Shown piece by piece: positions 16,384 through 25,371 of a stretch of 64,000 nt of DNA. Made by a program: the position numbers and the translations under genes. How positions within the stretch are numbered: the stretch's first letter is position 1; each line of letters starts with the position of its first letter. The DNA comes from Sorangium cellulosum (GTDB lineage Bacteria > Myxococcota_A > Polyangia > Polyangiales > Polyangiaceae), in assembly GCF_002950945.1 (NCBI RefSeq), contig NZ_CP012673.1, positions 12,949,501 to 13,013,500 of the forward strand, read 5' to 3'. The notes below the pieces were generated by a model. The model saw only the letters and a list, made by a program, of their open reading frames with translations, did no database searches and was not told the origin of the DNA.

Positions 16384-18210
16384 TCAGCCGCCCTGGCCGA
16401 GGGCGCGATCCAGGTAGAACGCCGCGCTCACGAGGCCGAGGTGGGTGAAGGCCTGGGGGAAGTTGCCGAGCAGCTCCCCGCTCGCGCCGATCTGCTCGGA
16501 GTACAGGCCGAGGTGGTTCGCGTACGTGAGCATCTTCTCGAAGATGAAGCGCGCGTCTTCGAGGCGCCCGGCGCGCGCGAGGGCCTCGACCAGCCAGAAG
16601 GTGCAGATGCTGAACGTGCCCTCCTTGCCGCTCAGGCCGTCACCGGCGCCCTTGCCGATCTCGTAGCGGTGGACGAGCGTGTCGCTCGCGAGCTCCGCGA
16701 GCGTGCGATCGAGCGTGCCGAGGATGCGCGGATCGGTGGGCGAGATGAAGCGCATGAGCGACATGAGCAGGTTGCTCGCGTCGAGCGCCTCGGAGCCGAA
16801 GGACTGCACGAACGTCCGCCGCTTCGCGTCCCAGCCGTGGGCCATGATCGCCTCGTAGATGTCGTCGCGCGCCCGGGCGATCCGCGGCCGGTCGAGCGGC
16901 AGAGATCGCTTGTCGGCGAGCCGGAGCGTGCGGTCGAGGGCGACCCAGCACTGCAGCTTCGAGTAGACGAACTGCCGCTTTCCGCCCCGCACCTCCCAGA
17001 TGCTCTCGTCCGCTTGCTCCCAGTTCTCGCAGACCCAGTAGGCCATGCGGCGGTGCTCGCGCCAGAAATCGTAGGAGATGGGGGAACCGTACTTGTCGAA
17101 GAGGTACACCGAGTCGATGAGCTCGCCGTAGATGTCGAGCTGGAGCTGCGATGTCGCCCCGTTGCCGACCCGGACGGGCTTCGATCCGCGGTAGCCGTCG
17201 AGGTGGGTCAGGGTGACCTCGGGCAGCTCGTGGCGCCCGTCGACGCCGTACATGAGCTGGAGCGGTCCGGTGGGGCCGTCCTTCTCGGAGACGCGGGCGC
17301 TCAGCCACTCCATGAACCGCGCGGCCTCTTCCGTGTAGCCGAGCCGGAGGAACGCGTAGAGGGTGAAGGCGGCGTCGCGCACCCAGACGTAGCGGTAGTC
17401 CCAGTTGCGCACGCCGCCGATCTCCTCGGGCAGGCTGGTGGTCGCGGCGGCGACGATCGCGCCGGTCGGCTCGAACGTGAGCAGCTTGAGGACGAGGGCC
17501 GACCGATCGACCATCTCGCGCCACCGGCCCGCGTAGCGCGACTTGCCGAGCCACTTCCGCCAGAAGTCGACGGTGCGCCGCAGGGCGTCGTCGCCGTTGA
17601 TCGGCATCGCGAGCAGATCGGCGTTCGCGGTCCAGTCCTCGACCTGGCGGAGCGCGAACGTGGCCGACTGGCCGGGCTCCAGGACGAACTCGGCGACGAC
17701 CCCGCCGTGGCCGTCGCTCTTCAGGGGGACCGGGCTGATCAGCGCGAGGTCGAGGCCATCGGAGTCGAAGACGGCGCCGCGCGGGTCGTCGAGGAGGACG
17801 CGGTGGGGCCGGCGGGCGAAGTCGATGGCCGGGCGGCAGGTGAGCCGGAAGCGCACCGCCCCGCGGACGGCCCGCGCGACGCGGACGATCTGGTGCATGC
17901 CGCGGCGGTAGGCGCCGTACGTGTCCCGGTGGATCGGCATGAAGTCGCAGACCTCGCCGACGCCGTCCGCATCGAGGAAGCGCGTGAGCAGCACGTTGGT
18001 GTCGGGCATGTACATCTGCTTGCGCGACGCCTCGTGCGCCGCCGCGAGCTGGAAGCTGCCGCCCTTCTTGTCGTCCAGGATGGCGGCGAACACGCTCGGC
18101 GAGTCGAAGTGGGGGAGGCAGCACCAGTCGATGGCTCCATCCATCCCGACCAGCGCGATCGAGTGCATGTCGCCGATGACGCCGTAGGACTCGATGGGCT
18201 TGTAGGGCAT
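16384..18210 (-). CDS. Glycoside hydrolase family 15 (glucoamylase/trehalase-like)
   Basis: A 608-residue cytoplasmic GH15 enzyme with the usual two parts: an N-terminal beta-sandwich (residues 1-220, starting with the family signature PIESYGVIGDMHSIALVGMDG and IDWCCLPHFDSPSVFA) and a C-terminal alpha/alpha-barrel. The general acid is in ADESIWEVRGG (Glu402/Glu406) and the second catalytic Glu is Glu572 in LYSEQI. NWDYRYVWVRDAAFT is the conserved barrel motif. The closest characterised relatives are actinobacterial and archaeal GH15 trehalases/glucoamylases, so it likely hydrolyses trehalose or alpha-glucans. AAGGA lies about 8 bp before the ATG. No sugar transporter is adjacent; it is convergent with the repeat lipoprotein gene. 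Confidence 0.92.
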   Translation of the reverse strand: MPYKPIESYGVIGDMHSIALVGMDGAIDWCCLPHFDSPSVFAAILDDKKGGSFQLAAAHEASRKQMYMPDTNVLLTRFLDADGVGEVCDFMPIHRDTYGAYRRGMHQIVRVARAVRGAVRFRLTCRPAIDFARRPHRVLLDDPRGAVFDSDGLDLALISPVPLKSDGHGGVVAEFVLEPGQSATFALRQVEDWTANADLLAMPINGDDALRRTVDFWRKWLGKSRYAGRWREMVDRSALVLKLLTFEPTGAIVAAATTSLPEEIGGVRNWDYRYVWVRDAAFTLYAFLRLGYTEEAARFMEWLSARVSEKDGPTGPLQLMYGVDGRHELPEVTLTHLDGYRGSKPVRVGNGATSQLQLDIYGELIDSVYLFDKYGSPISYDFWREHRRMAYWVCENWEQADESIWEVRGGKRQFVYSKLQCWVALDRTLRLADKRSLPLDRPRIARARDDIYEAIMAHGWDAKRRTFVQSFGSEALDASNLLMSLMRFISPTDPRILGTLDRTLAELASDTLVHRYEIGKGAGDGLSGKEGTFSICTFWLVEALARAGRLEDARFIFEKMLTYANHLGLYSEQIGASGELLGNFPQAFTHLGLVSAAFYLDRALGQGG

Positions 18211-18400
18211 CGCTTGTCCTTAGCGCACGGCGCGCGTCGATGCCCTGGTCGGATCGGCTCACGGGCGCCGCCGCGGCGACGGCGAGGCAGCGCGCGCCCC
18301 GCCGCGGCGCGCGCGATGGCCAAGGACAACCCCGGCTGAGCTGCCAATCGCAGCCATACATCGGCGGTCAGAGGCGCGGAGGGTTCTCCTCCTGGGGACG

Positions 18401-19378
18401 TCACGAGCGGCGAATCGGCTCTGCCAGCCAGCGAACCAGCGCATCGCCCTCGAGATCGAGCAGGGCATCCTCGACCTCACCCGCACCGATCGCGCGGGCT
18501 CGCTCGACGATCGACCGCTCTTCTTCGGCCGTCGGTCGCCGCCCGATCCGTCGCGCGAAGAGGCGACCGAGCAGCGCGACGATCGCCTTCTGCTCGCCGC
18601 GCTCCTCTCCTCGTTGCTCCCCGCGAAGCTCTCCACGCTGCTCCCCCCGTTGCTCTCCTCGTCGCTCGGCCTCGAGGATCATCTCCCCGATGATCGGCGT
18701 GCGCCGGAGCAGCCCTTCTTCCTTGTCCTCCACCATGCTGACGAGCTCCTTCCTCAGATTATGCCCCCAGGGATCGATGGCCGCCATCACCAGGAGCGCC
18801 GCGTACAGCTCGGCCCGCTCCTCGGCCGTCGCCGCCCCCGCGTGGATCTCCGCGACGACGTCCCGCAGCGCCGCCGCGGTCGCATTGCGTGCGAGCGGCG
18901 CGAAGACCAGCCAGAGCACGCTGCCGCGCGCCCGCAGCTCGCCGACCGTGCGCTGGTAGACGGCGTCGACACGGAAATGCGCGCCGCTGAACGGCCGCCC
19001 CGGCCAGGCGATGCGGCGCCTGCCCGTCGACGGCAAGCGCCGCCTGCGGCCCGACAGGACCACGGCGACGCTCTCGAGCGGCGGCACCGGCTCGCCGGGG
19101 GTTTCGAGCCGGAGCGCGGCGAAGAGGAAGCCGAGGTACTCGAAGATGCGATCCGGAACGTCGTCACGGAGCGCGAAGCAGAACTCGACGTGCAGCACCC
19201 GCGGCTCGCCGTCGATCCTCAGGCGCAGGGCCTTGTCGAGGCGACGCTCGATGTTCGTGACCTGGCTGTCGACCAAGCCGAGGATCTCGACGGAGCGCCC
19301 CGCGGGGACGAGGGTGCGCACCAGGTCCTCGGGGCGCCTCCGGACGAGGTGGCGCAAGGTGATATCGGCTTCTCCCAT
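18401..19378 (-). CDS. Rpn/YhgA-like PD-(D/E)XK nuclease or transposase-like protein
   Basis: A 325-residue protein resembling the recombination-promoting nuclease (Rpn) / YhgA-like group. The N-terminus has the PD-(D/E)XK arrangement: Glu31 in VEILGLVDSQV, then Asp57 with HVEFCF (Glu62) after LRIDGEPRVL. A central helical region (EERAELYAALLVMAAIDPWGHNLRKELVSMVEDKEEG) is typical of the family and of related DUF4351 proteins. Next comes a run of RGEQ/RGEL/RGEE units (about residues 239-260) predicted as a charged helix, then a C-terminal helical domain (FARRIGRRPTAEEERS). Such genes are frequent in myxobacteria and cyanobacteria and multiply in genomes. ATG 19378 fits the family start. No inverted repeats typical of an insertion sequence flank it. 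Confidence 0.72.
   Translation of the reverse strand: MGEADITLRHLVRRRPEDLVRTLVPAGRSVEILGLVDSQVTNIERRLDKALRLRIDGEPRVLHVEFCFALRDDVPDRIFEYLGFLFAALRLETPGEPVPPLESVAVVLSGRRRRLPSTGRRRIAWPGRPFSGAHFRVDAVYQRTVGELRARGSVLWLVFAPLARNATAAALRDVVAEIHAGAATAEERAELYAALLVMAAIDPWGHNLRKELVSMVEDKEEGLLRRTPIIGEMILEAERRGEQRGEQRGELRGEQRGEERGEQKAIVALLGRLFARRIGRRPTAEEERSIVERARAIGAGEVEDALLDLEGDALVRWLAEPIRRS
18591..18667 (-). repeat. 12-bp degenerate tandem repeat inside the Rpn-like gene
   Basis: Six or so imperfect 12-bp units (plus-strand form CGCTGCTCTCCT and variants) encode RGEQ/RGEL/RGEE. Units are a multiple of three, so expansion keeps the frame and lengthens a charged helix. Confidence 0.7.
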
Positions 19379-19532
19379 GCGCGGCGCTCATGGCAGATCG
19401 TGTACCAGAGGTTCGGGAGGCCGAAATCAAAGGGTCCCGGGTGAGGCGTGCGGGTCGGGCGGGTGGCGGCGCCATGGCGGACAGCGGCCTCGCAGGCCGG
19501 GAGGGCTGCTCGAGCACAGCCCCGGCGGCTGC

Positions 19533-20522
19533 TCAGGAGCGGCGCAGGCCACCTCGCGGCGCCCACGTGGCGCCCCGGGCGAAGCGGTCGAGGGCAGCCA
19601 TCATGCGCTCGGTCATCTCCTGCCCGCCGAGGTGGCCTGTGCTCACGAGGTGCAGCTCGGCGTCCGGCCACGCCTGGGCGAGCTGCCAGGGGACGTCGGG
19701 CGGGCTGCCAAGATCGAGGCGGCCGTGGATCAGGACGCCGGGGATCCCGGCGAGCCGTCCGGCGTTGCGGAGCAGCTCGCCATCGTCGAGCCACGCGGCG
19801 TGAGAGAAGTAGTGCGCGCACAGCCGCGCGGACGTCATCCGGAAAGCCGGGTCTTCGTAGCGCGGATCGGGGGTCCACCCCGCCTCCAGCGAGACGACGG
19901 CGTCCTCCCAGGCGCACCAGTCGAGCGCCGCCTGGGCGCGCACCGCGGGGTCGGGGTGGGCGTTGAGCAGCCGATCGTAGGCGGCCACGAGGTCGTCGGC
20001 GCCGCCACCGCCGGCGCGGAAGCGCGCCCACTCGGCGGGGAAGAGCCGGCCCGCATGGCGATAGAGCCAGCGGACGTCGCGCGGCCGCGTCATCGTGACC
20101 GAGACGAGCACCATCGCGCCGACCCGCCCGGGGTAGCGCTGGGCGTAAGCCAGGGCGAGGGTCACACCCCACGACCCGCCCCAGACCAGCCAGCGATCGA
20201 TGCCCAGGTGCTCGCGCAAACGCTCGATGTCGCCGATCAGGTGGTGGGTGGTGTTGGCGGCAAGATCGGTGCCCGGGTCGGCGGCGGACGGCGTGCTGCG
20301 CCCGCAGCTGCGCTGATCGAGCTGGATGAACCGGTAGGCGTCCGGGTCGAAGGAGCGGCGCAGCCGCGGTGAGCTGCCGCTGCCCGGCCCGCCGTGCAGC
20401 GCGAGCGCCGGCCTGCCGGCCGGGTTGCCGCTGACCTCGTACCAGACGCGGTGGCCGTGACCCACGTCCAAGAAGCCCTGGTCGTACGGCTCGATGGCCG
20501 GATATCGCTTCGGCACGCCCAT
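19533..20522 (-). CDS. pip: Proline iminopeptidase (peptidase S33)
   Basis: A 329-residue alpha/beta-hydrolase of the prolyl iminopeptidase type, which releases N-terminal proline from peptides in the cytoplasm. Motifs: ALHGGPGSGSS (oxyanion loop, residues 42-51), DQRSCGRSTP (family DQRGxGRS, with Ser for Gly), nucleophile elbow GGSWG (Ser117) and LALAYAQRYP following it, the Asp in IHGRLDLGSPPD and the His in STGHLG. Length matches the bacterial enzyme (about 315-330). ATG 20522 was chosen because the sequence PKRYPAIEPYDQGFLDVG is the usual N-terminus; the longer open frame to 20798 is not conserved. The next gene upstream is carbonic anhydrase in the same direction, 145 bp away. Confidence 0.92.
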   Translation of the reverse strand: MGVPKRYPAIEPYDQGFLDVGHGHRVWYEVSGNPAGRPALALHGGPGSGSSPRLRRSFDPDAYRFIQLDQRSCGRSTPSAADPGTDLAANTTHHLIGDIERLREHLGIDRWLVWGGSWGVTLALAYAQRYPGRVGAMVLVSVTMTRPRDVRWLYRHAGRLFPAEWARFRAGGGGADDLVAAYDRLLNAHPDPAVRAQAALDWCAWEDAVVSLEAGWTPDPRYEDPAFRMTSARLCAHYFSHAAWLDDGELLRNAGRLAGIPGVLIHGRLDLGSPPDVPWQLAQAWPDAELHLVSTGHLGGQEMTERMMAALDRFARGATWAPRGGLRRS

Positions 20523-20667
20523 ATCCGGAGTGTACTGACCGGCGGGCGCCTGTCGTGTCGTGGTGGCGGCGCGTGCCCCTGTCCTGCACCTCCGCCGAGC
20601 CCCGATCGGGCCGCGCGGCCTCCGCTCACCCGCTGGCCGGTGCGCCTTGGCCCACGCGTTGTCGAGC

Positions 20668-21171
20668 CTACCCGCGGCTCGCGTCGACCTCGCGCAGCCG
20701 CCCGGTGCGGACGTCGTAGACGAACCCACGAACGGGGATGTCCTTTCGCACGAGCGGCGAGCTCCGGTAGACCGCGATGTCGTCGCGGACCGACGCATCC
20801 AGGTCCGAGAACGGCAGGAAGGCCACGTGATCGGCGTCCGCCGAGAGGGTCTGCCTCAGCTTTCGACGGATGACCTCGTCGCTGAACGTGAGCATCCCGC
20901 AGTCGGAGTGATGGACGATGACCACCGCCTCCGTGCCGAGGAGGGTCTGGCTGATGGCGAGGCTCCGCAGCGCCTCCACGACACGCCCGCCCGCGTTGCG
21001 GATGACGTGGGCGTCCCCCTCCTCGAGCCCGAGCGCGCGCGCCGGGTCGAGGCGCGCGTCCATGCACGCGACGATCGCGACCTTGCGGCCCGGCGGCAGC
21101 GGCAAGGCGCCCTTGGTGAACTGGGAAGCGTAGGCCTCGTTGGCGCGGAGCAGCTCGTCGATGACCGTCAT
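20668..21171 (-). CDS. Beta-class carbonic anhydrase
   Basis: A 167-residue beta-carbonic anhydrase, zinc enzyme interconverting CO2 and bicarbonate. Ligands and catalytic dyad are visible: Cys36-x-Asp38-x-Arg40 in ACMDARLD, and His88 with Cys91 in VHHSDCGM. The compact size, and the sequence IRNAGG following, match the small actinobacterial/clade-D type enzymes (Rv1284-like) rather than the 200-plus-residue plant type. ATG 21171 is the start closest to the conserved TVIDELLRANEAYA; an upstream in-frame start at 21294 would add a non-conserved tail. A perfect 18-bp palindrome lies about 40 bp upstream and may be its operator. Confidence 0.92.
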   Translation of the reverse strand: MTVIDELLRANEAYASQFTKGALPLPPGRKVAIVACMDARLDPARALGLEEGDAHVIRNAGGRVVEALRSLAISQTLLGTEAVVIVHHSDCGMLTFSDEVIRRKLRQTLSADADHVAFLPFSDLDASVRDDIAVYRSSPLVRKDIPVRGFVYDVRTGRLREVDASRG

Positions 21172-21212
21172 GGAGGCATGGTCCACGGCCCGGGGAGAGC
21201 CGTCAAGCGATT

Positions 21213-21230
21213 CATCCGTTATAACGGATG
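21213..21230. promoter_or_regulatory. Perfect 18-bp palindrome upstream of carbonic anhydrase
   Basis: CATCCGTTATAACGGATG is a perfect, AT-centred palindrome in otherwise GC-rich DNA, 42-59 bp upstream of the carbonic anhydrase start. Its length and symmetry suit a dimeric repressor operator (TetR- or LuxR-like), and TTATAA at its centre could double as a promoter -10-like element. The cognate regulator is not identifiable here. Confidence 0.5.
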
Positions 21231-21302
21231 CCCCCCCGGGAAGCAGGGCGGACAGACTGGAGCGACGGCGTGTTGCGCTCGTCGCCAGAAGCACCTGCGG
21301 AT

Positions 21303-23057
21303 TCAGCCCCTCGCCCGCAGCAGCCGCCCGTAGCCCCGGGTTGTGCCCACCTCGGGCAGCACCTGCCCGTCCTGGACCGCGAGGCGGCCGTTCACCAGCA
21401 CCGTCCGCACCGCGCGCTCGTTCCTGCGCACCATGCGCACGACGCCCGCGAAGCCCTCGACCGGCGCCTCGGACACCCGATCCACGTCGCCGTCGATCCC
21501 GCCGGGATCGAGCACCACCACGTCCGCCTGCGCGCCGACCTCCAGCCTGCCCGCGTCGATCCCGAGCCAGTCGCCGATCTCCGCGGTGAGGCGCTGGATC
21601 GCCCGCTCCACCGGCATGATCTCGCGGCCCTCCCGGGCGGCGTCCTTGACCAGCCGGAGCATGCGCAATGGAAAATTGTAATGGGCCATCTGGCGGAGGT
21701 GCGCTCCGGCGTCGGAGAAGCCGATGATCGCGTCGGGGTGGCGGATGATGTCTTCGAGCGGCCCGCGCCGATCATTGCCCATGATCGTGTACCAGCGGAG
21801 CGCCGTGCCGTGCTGCGCCACCAGATCGAGGAAGACGTCGACCACGTCGCGCCCCTCCTCCTCGGCGAGGCGCGCGAACGACTTGCCGACGAGGCGCTCG
21901 TCGGGACAGCTCAGGATCTCCGAATGGTTGAAGTCGCGGTGAAAGACCTTGGGCAGGAGCTTCGACCGCCATTGCGAGCGGAACTTCGCCCGGTACGCGG
22001 GGTCGCGGAGCAGCCGGGCTCGGTCCGCGGGGTCGGTGAGGTGCAGCGCCGCCGCGCCGGCGCCGAACTCCTCGAAGACGACCAGATCGATGCCGTCGGC
22101 CCAGAGATCGAACACCTCCGGCAACGCCTGGAGCCGGAAGTCGGCCCCGAGCCAGGTGTTCGCGATCCGCGCGCCGAGGCCGGCGAGGCGGTAGAGCAGC
22201 CGGTCCGCGCGCAGGTCCATGAGCGAGATGATCGTCGTCTTGAGCGGCTTGCGCAGCAGACCGACGCTCTCCAGCATGAACATGACGATGTTCACCTTGG
22301 TCGCGACGTCGGGCACGCCCTGGAAGACGCGCCCGCGCTCGCGGAGCAGGCGGCAGAGCCGGCGGTACTCCGACCAGCGCGCGTAGGTCGACGGCAGCGG
22401 GCGGCTGCGGATCGGCCGGTTGCCCCCGATCTTGTCCCATTTGAGCGTCATCACGCTCATCCCGAGGTAACCCGCGTCGAGCGCCTCCCGCAGGATCTCC
22501 TCCATCCGCGCGAGCTCTCCCTCCGTCGGCCGCACGCCCCGGTCGAGCGAGCGCTCGATGCCCATCACGTGCGCTCGCACGGCCGAGTGCCCGAGAAAGG
22601 AGCTCACGTTCGGCCCGAGCGGCAAGGTGTCGAGGTGCTCGAAGTACTCGGTGACCGTGCTCCAGGTCTTCCGCTGGTCGAGCATCGGCCGGACCACCTC
22701 GTACGGGATCGCCTCCACGCGGCAGAACTGGTCCGCGAGATCCTCCGGCGTGCCGATCGCGAGGCTCAGGCTGCAGCTCCCGAAGACCACGGTGGTGACG
22801 CCGTGGCGCAGCGACTCGGAGAGGGACGGGGCGAGCTCGACCTCCGCGTCGTAATGGGTGTGCAGATCGATGAACCCCGGCGTCACCCAGCACCCGCGGG
22901 CGTCGAGCACCTGAGTGCCGGGCCCGCGAGGCAGGGGCGCCTCGCTGATCGCAGCCACCTTCCCGCCCCGGAGGCCGAGGTGCCGCGCCGCGGGCGGGGA
23001 ACCCTTGCCGTCAAAGAAGAGGCCGTTCTCGATCGTCACGTCGAAGGGCACGTCCAT
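21303..23057 (-). CDS. D-aminoacylase/N-acyl-amino-acid deacylase-like amidohydrolase
   Basis: A 584-residue metal-dependent amidohydrolase of the amidohydrolase_3 / D-aminoacylase group. The metal-binding strand GFIDLHTHYDAE is at residues 59-70, the FSDAGAH motif (Asp of the active site) near 445, and the C-terminal composite-sandwich strands contain the family sequence ADVVVLDP. The N-terminal DVTIENGLFFDGKGSPP and the C-terminal RTVLVNGRLAVQDG motifs close the small beta-sandwich. Related proteins hydrolyse N-acyl-D-amino acids, but many myxobacterial and actinobacterial paralogues have unknown substrates. No signal peptide is visible. It is the only gene of its transcription unit as far as visible. 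Confidence 0.85.
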   Translation of the reverse strand: MDVPFDVTIENGLFFDGKGSPPAARHLGLRGGKVAAISEAPLPRGPGTQVLDARGCWVTPGFIDLHTHYDAEVELAPSLSESLRHGVTTVVFGSCSLSLAIGTPEDLADQFCRVEAIPYEVVRPMLDQRKTWSTVTEYFEHLDTLPLGPNVSSFLGHSAVRAHVMGIERSLDRGVRPTEGELARMEEILREALDAGYLGMSVMTLKWDKIGGNRPIRSRPLPSTYARWSEYRRLCRLLRERGRVFQGVPDVATKVNIVMFMLESVGLLRKPLKTTIISLMDLRADRLLYRLAGLGARIANTWLGADFRLQALPEVFDLWADGIDLVVFEEFGAGAAALHLTDPADRARLLRDPAYRAKFRSQWRSKLLPKVFHRDFNHSEILSCPDERLVGKSFARLAEEEGRDVVDVFLDLVAQHGTALRWYTIMGNDRRGPLEDIIRHPDAIIGFSDAGAHLRQMAHYNFPLRMLRLVKDAAREGREIMPVERAIQRLTAEIGDWLGIDAGRLEVGAQADVVVLDPGGIDGDVDRVSEAPVEGFAGVVRMVRRNERAVRTVLVNGRLAVQDGQVLPEVGTTRGYGRLLRARG

Positions 23058-23224
23058 GACAGCGATGATAGGACGGAGCGCGCCAGACGAGTGGCCGAGA
23101 AGCTGCCGCGCCGTGGTAGGGTATTTGTCCGGGACGCCGCGCTCCGCGGCACCTCACCCGCCATGCCGCTCGTCTGATCTGGCCGCGAGCTCGCTCCGCC
23201 TCGGCGGAGGGGGTCGCTCCCCGC

Positions 23225-23776
23225 TCACGACCGCGGCGGCCGCTTCGAGAGCTTCCGCTGGAGCGAGCGCCGGTGCATCCTGAGCTTGCGCGCCGCCTCG
23301 GAGATGTTCCCCTCGCAGTCCGCGAGCACGCGCTGGAGGTACTCCCACTCGACCCGCTCGAGCGACGGCAAGTCCTCGCCCTGCCCCTCGCCCTCGGCCG
23401 GGGCGAAGCCGAGCAGCGACTGCACACACCGGGCCGCGTCCACCGGCTTGGTCAGGTAATCGACCGCCCCCGCCCGGATCGCGGCCACCGCGTTCGCGAT
23501 CGTGCCGTATCCGGTGAACACGACGATGCGGATGCCGTCATCCATGCTCCGCAGCGTCCCCACGAGGTCGATCCCGCTCTGCCCCGGCATGCGGACGTCG
23601 ATGAGCGCGTACTCGAACACCTGGCCGCGGGCCAGCGCCGCGGCCTCCTCGGCGCTGCCGGCGAGCGCCACCGCGAACCCGCGCTTGCCGAGCGCCTCCC
23701 CGAGCGCGCACCGGAACGGCGCGTCGTCGTCGACGAGCAGCAGCGTCGGATCGCCCGTGAGCTCCGCGCTGCTCAT
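23225..23776 (-). CDS. regA: RegA/PrrA/ActR-type response regulator
   Basis: A 183-residue response regulator: receiver domain with the acidic pocket (VDDDA) and phospho-acceptor Asp60 in YALIDVRMPG, the conserved Thr in VVFTGYG and Lys in YLTKPV, then a short linker and a Fis-type DNA-binding helix-turn-helix (NISEAARKLRMHRRSLQRKL). The absence of a long output domain and the HRRSLQRKLSKRP ending are characteristic of the RegA/PrrA/ActR family. Its ATG overlaps the TGA of the upstream sensor kinase gene by 4 bp (ATGA), so the two proteins are made together. In proteobacteria this pair controls redox-linked genes such as photosynthesis, respiration, carbon and nitrogen fixation. Confidence 0.9.
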   Translation of the reverse strand: MSSAELTGDPTLLLVDDDAPFRCALGEALGKRGFAVALAGSAEEAAALARGQVFEYALIDVRMPGQSGIDLVGTLRSMDDGIRIVVFTGYGTIANAVAAIRAGAVDYLTKPVDAARCVQSLLGFAPAEGEGQGEDLPSLERVEWEYLQRVLADCEGNISEAARKLRMHRRSLQRKLSKRPPRS

Positions 23777-25083
23777 GAGTCCACCGGCGCGAGGCGCAGC
23801 GCGACCCGCGTGCCCCGCGCGCCGCCCGCGACGCCCGCCTCCGGTGCCTGCCTCGGCGACACCGTGAGGTGCCCGCCGACCTGCTCGATGAGCGTCCGCA
23901 CGAGGTACAGACCGAGGCCCATCCCCTCGCCGGGGGCCTTGGTCGTCACGAACGGCTCGCCGAGCCGCCCCTCGAGGCCCGCCGGGATGCCCGGCCCGCC
24001 GTCCTCGACGCCGATCACCGGCGCCCCGCCCTCGTCCCCGACCGTCACCACGATCGGCTCGGCGGCCGCGGGGCCGGCGCCGGTCGCGTGCAGCGCGTTG
24101 TCGAGCAGCGCGCACAGCGCCGCCTCGATGTCGGCCGCGTCGAGCGGGACCATCCGGCGCCGCGCGAGCTCGCCGCGCACCTCGACCGGGACGCCGGGGT
24201 GCGCCGCCCGCCACGCCTGCACCGCGCGCACGGCGGCCTCCCCGACCTCGACCCCGGCGCGCAGCTCGTCCGCCCGGACGTCCGCCCGCATCCGCGCGAT
24301 CACCACGCGGCAGCGCTCGACCTGCTCCGCGATCGTCCGGGCGCGGCGCCGCGCTTCGTCGCTCGAGGCGGGGTCGCGGCGGCTCTCCTCGGCGAGCACC
24401 GCGATGGTGCCGAGCGGGGTGCCGAGCTCGTGCGCGGTGCCGCCCGCGAGCGCGCCGAGCGCCTGGAAGCGCGAGGCCTCCTCCGCGCGCCGGCGCAGCG
24501 CCGCGTTCTCGGCCGCGCTCGCGTCGAGCGCGCGGCGGACCTTCAGGAGGAAGTAGGCGACGAGCGACGCGCTCAGCACGAAGGCGAGCAGCATCCCGTA
24601 GAGGTGGGCCGAGAAGGCGCCGTGCTCCGGGTGGCTCGGGCAGCACGCGCCCGACGGGAGCGCGAAGAGCGCCGCGAACAGGCAGGCCGCGAGCGCCGCG
24701 AGCGCGAAGGTCGTGCGCGCGGGCAGGAGCGCCGCGGCGAGCGCGACGTGCACGAAGAAGAGCGCGCTGAACGGGTTGCCCGCGCCGCCCGAGGCGGCGA
24801 GCACCCCCGCGATCGCGACGAGGTCGAGGGCGACCACGCCGGCGACGAGCGAGCGCTGCGCCCCCTGGTCGGAGCGCACCCGCCGGGCGAGGAAGAGGTT
24901 GAGCCCCGCCGCCAGCGCGAGGATGGGCACGGCGATGCCGTAGCGGACGTGGTAGCCGAAGAGCGCCTCGCTGGCGGCGAGGGTCGCCGCGAGCAGCGCG
25001 AACACCGCCCAGCGCAGGCCGACGAGCCACCGGAGGACGATACCGCCCGCCGGGGCCTGATCCAGGGAGGCCGCCTCGTGCAT
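23773..25083 (-). CDS. regB: RegB/PrrB-type redox sensor histidine kinase
   Basis: A 436-residue membrane sensor kinase with about six transmembrane segments (residues 15-180). The fully conserved RegB quinone-binding heptapeptide GGxxNPF is present as GGAGNPF at residues 99-105. The phospho-acceptor His218 lies in GGTAHELGTPLGTIAV, the RegB-type H-box, and a Cys at 258 (QVERCRVVI) corresponds to the redox-active Cys of RegB. The ATPase domain has LLDNALHA (N-box), EDGGPGIP (G1) and GMGLGLYLV (G2). Both ATG 25083 and GTG 25086 are possible starts; the family gives no preference. A CCPSHPEHG loop between late helices might bind metal, which is speculative. Coupled to the response regulator by ATGA overlap. 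Confidence 0.92.
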   Translation of the reverse strand: MHEAASLDQAPAGGIVLRWLVGLRWAVFALLAATLAASEALFGYHVRYGIAVPILALAAGLNLFLARRVRSDQGAQRSLVAGVVALDLVAIAGVLAASGGAGNPFSALFFVHVALAAALLPARTTFALAALAACLFAALFALPSGACCPSHPEHGAFSAHLYGMLLAFVLSASLVAYFLLKVRRALDASAAENAALRRRAEEASRFQALGALAGGTAHELGTPLGTIAVLAEESRRDPASSDEARRRARTIAEQVERCRVVIARMRADVRADELRAGVEVGEAAVRAVQAWRAAHPGVPVEVRGELARRRMVPLDAADIEAALCALLDNALHATGAGPAAAEPIVVTVGDEGGAPVIGVEDGGPGIPAGLEGRLGEPFVTTKAPGEGMGLGLYLVRTLIEQVGGHLTVSPRQAPEAGVAGGARGTRVALRLAPVDS

Positions 25084-25107
25084 CACGGCGGAACTATAGC
25101 GTGAACG

Positions 25108-25167
25108 CGTCGCGGCCTCAGCCTTCGTCGCGGCCTCAGCCTTCGTCGCGGCCTCAGCCTTCGTCGG
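25108..25167. repeat. 18-bp tandem repeat, three copies
   Basis: Three perfect copies of an 18-bp unit (CGTCGCGGCCTCAGCCTT) plus a partial fourth lie just upstream of the sensor kinase start, within its probable 5' leader on the minus strand. It is not within a recognised gene. Copy-number change could alter the leader or the promoter spacing; this is speculative. Confidence 0.8.
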
Positions 25168-25371
25168 GCGGCGGTTCCTGGCTGGGCGCGGCGCTCTTCG
25201 CGGCTCGCCGCCGCCTCGGAAGGTCGATGGCGGCCCGGGTTTGCAGCGAAGAGCCTATGCGTCCCACCCACAGGCTGAAATGTGCTCTGGCGCGAGCGCT
25301 CGTCTCGCGCGCCCCCCGTCCACTGAATGGATCCGCGTCGTCCCGCATCGGAGGGGCAGGAGACGAACCTC

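Noticed and set aside
18401..19378. Complete insertion sequence around the Rpn-like gene
   Set aside because: No terminal inverted repeats or target duplications were seen at its flanks.
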